IMG/VR virus record: IMGVR_UViG_3300035698_017884
Coordinates: 1 to 31,071 of that record
Direction: 5' to 3' (one strand)
DNA length: 31,071 bases
Origin: a virus
The translations under genes and the position numbers were made by a program. The notes below the pieces were generated by a model that worked only from the letters and a program-made list of their open reading frames with translations, searched no databases and was not told where the DNA came from. Position 1 is the stretch's first letter, and every line of letters begins with the position of its first letter. Of this stretch, positions 30,512 to 31,071 are shown piece after piece.

Positions 30512-31071
30512 ATGGCTGATTCAAGGAATTTTATAGTATATGATATAGAAACTCGTAACACAACAGATGAAGTTGGCGGGTGGAATCACGTATTTGAAAT
30601 GGGTATTGCTACTTGTGTAACTTATTCATATAACGAAAATCTTTATAGGTTTTGGGATCATACTGAAAAGGATCACAGAAAACTTGTTGAATATATGGAT
30701 GGAAGTATTGCAGTAGGATATAATATTATAAATTTTGATTCTAAAATATTACTTGGCAATAACAGAAAATTGTTAGCTAACGGTTCTACTATGGGTGATC
30801 CCTTTGGAGAAGGTAAAACATATGGATGGAGAAATTTTGATATATTTACAGAAATATGGAAAACAATCTTCAAAACAAAAAATGTAGCAGATGCAATGCA
30901 AAAACAAGCTGAAGCAAAACAATTTCATATATCAGGATTGTTTACTTTAGATAGTGTTGCTCAAAATACTTTAGGTGGTACATGTATGAAAACTGCTAAT
31001 GGTAAGACTGCACCTGCTAAATTTAAAATGGGATTGTTGAAAGAATTGTGGGAATATAACTTACAAGATGT
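30512..31071 (+). CDS. DEDD-family 3'-5' exonuclease (partial, runs off the window)
   Basis: The first 186 codons of a plus-strand gene. Its ATG at 30512 has AAAGGA nine nt upstream. The protein opens with NFIVYDIET (Exo I, D-x-E), then GYNIINFDSKIL (Exo II with its Asp), and at the window end WEYNLQDV (Exo III, Y-x3-D). This is the RNase-H-like exonuclease fold of polymerase proofreading domains. An internal segment (FTLDSVAQNTLGG) matches the usual helix before Exo III. It may be a stand-alone exonuclease or the front of a larger helicase or nuclease. The divergent position next to the polymerase group suggests a replication or repair role. Confidence 0.82.
   Translation, partial: MADSRNFIVYDIETRNTTDEVGGWNHVFEMGIATCVTYSYNENLYRFWDHTEKDHRKLVEYMDGSIAVGYNIINFDSKILLGNNRKLLANGSTMGDPFGEGKTYGWRNFDIFTEIWKTIFKTKNVADAMQKQAEAKQFHISGLFTLDSVAQNTLGGTCMKTANGKTAPAKFKMGLLKELWEYNLQD

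Noticed and set aside
1-31071. CRISPR array or insertion sequence
   Set aside because: No regularly spaced repeats, and no transposase or terminal inverted repeats were seen; the only near-repeats are tRNA arms, endonuclease motifs and two short tandem or duplicated segments.

Overview
The window looks like part of a large tailed-phage genome. It is very AT-rich, with tightly packed one-way gene blocks, clear Shine-Dalgarno sites, a tRNA cluster, three free-standing GIY-YIG homing endonucleases, a phage-type family B DNA polymerase, and many proteins I cannot assign. A heptosyltransferase-like enzyme and a possible ArfA-like ribosome-rescue protein hint at a Gram-negative host; this is inference. 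No capsid, terminase or portal gene is recognisable.

Layout. 1-1550 (minus strand): a tRNA cluster with small genes between. Thr(UGU), Arg(UCU) and Arg(ACG) are ordinary. Others have a 6-nt anticodon loop, an 8-nt loop, or a 101-nt body. One tRNA-like locus has its 3' half encoded upstream of its 5' half. 1551-8349 (minus): accessory and metabolic genes, including a DnaJ-like zinc protein, a MazG-like pyrophosphohydrolase, a DIP1984-like protein, a phosphoribosyltransferase next to a homing endonuclease, and a DpdA/TGT-like transglycosylase. 8350-9450 (plus): one gene with a leader mini-ORF, a hairpin and a strong terminator. 9462-20613 (minus): a long block with possible structural proteins, then QueC, an Nmad1-like protein and QueE, a vWA-like protein, a second endonuclease, a GT9 glycosyltransferase and a histone-H1-like protein. 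20821-22365 (plus): three small unassigned genes. 22694-24643 (minus): a helicase-like ATPase. 24866-26766 (plus): a membrane protein, a structured RNA with terminator, and a third endonuclease. 26763-30128 (minus): a DNA polymerase fused to a family-4 uracil-DNA-glycosylase domain. 30232-30405 (minus): a small ArfA-like gene ending inside its own terminator. 30512-end (plus): the start of a DEDD exonuclease.

How it fits together. QueE and QueC make preQ0-type 7-deazaguanine and the DpdA-like enzyme would insert it into DNA, so this phage probably carries 7-deazaguanine-modified DNA. The polymerase, its glycosylase domain, the exonuclease and the helicase form the replication group. Two promoter families recur. 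A 13-nt motif GAATAAATATWAA, close to the T4 late-promoter core, lies upstream of four minus-strand genes. A sigma70-like element, TTGNNTGG followed by a TATATATA box, lies upstream of three plus-strand genes.

The most unusual items are the permuted tRNA-like locus, the ArfA-like gene whose terminator precedes its stop codon, the glycosylase-polymerase fusion, and the structured RNA at 25679-25761. All assignments come from reading motifs by eye; no database search was possible.
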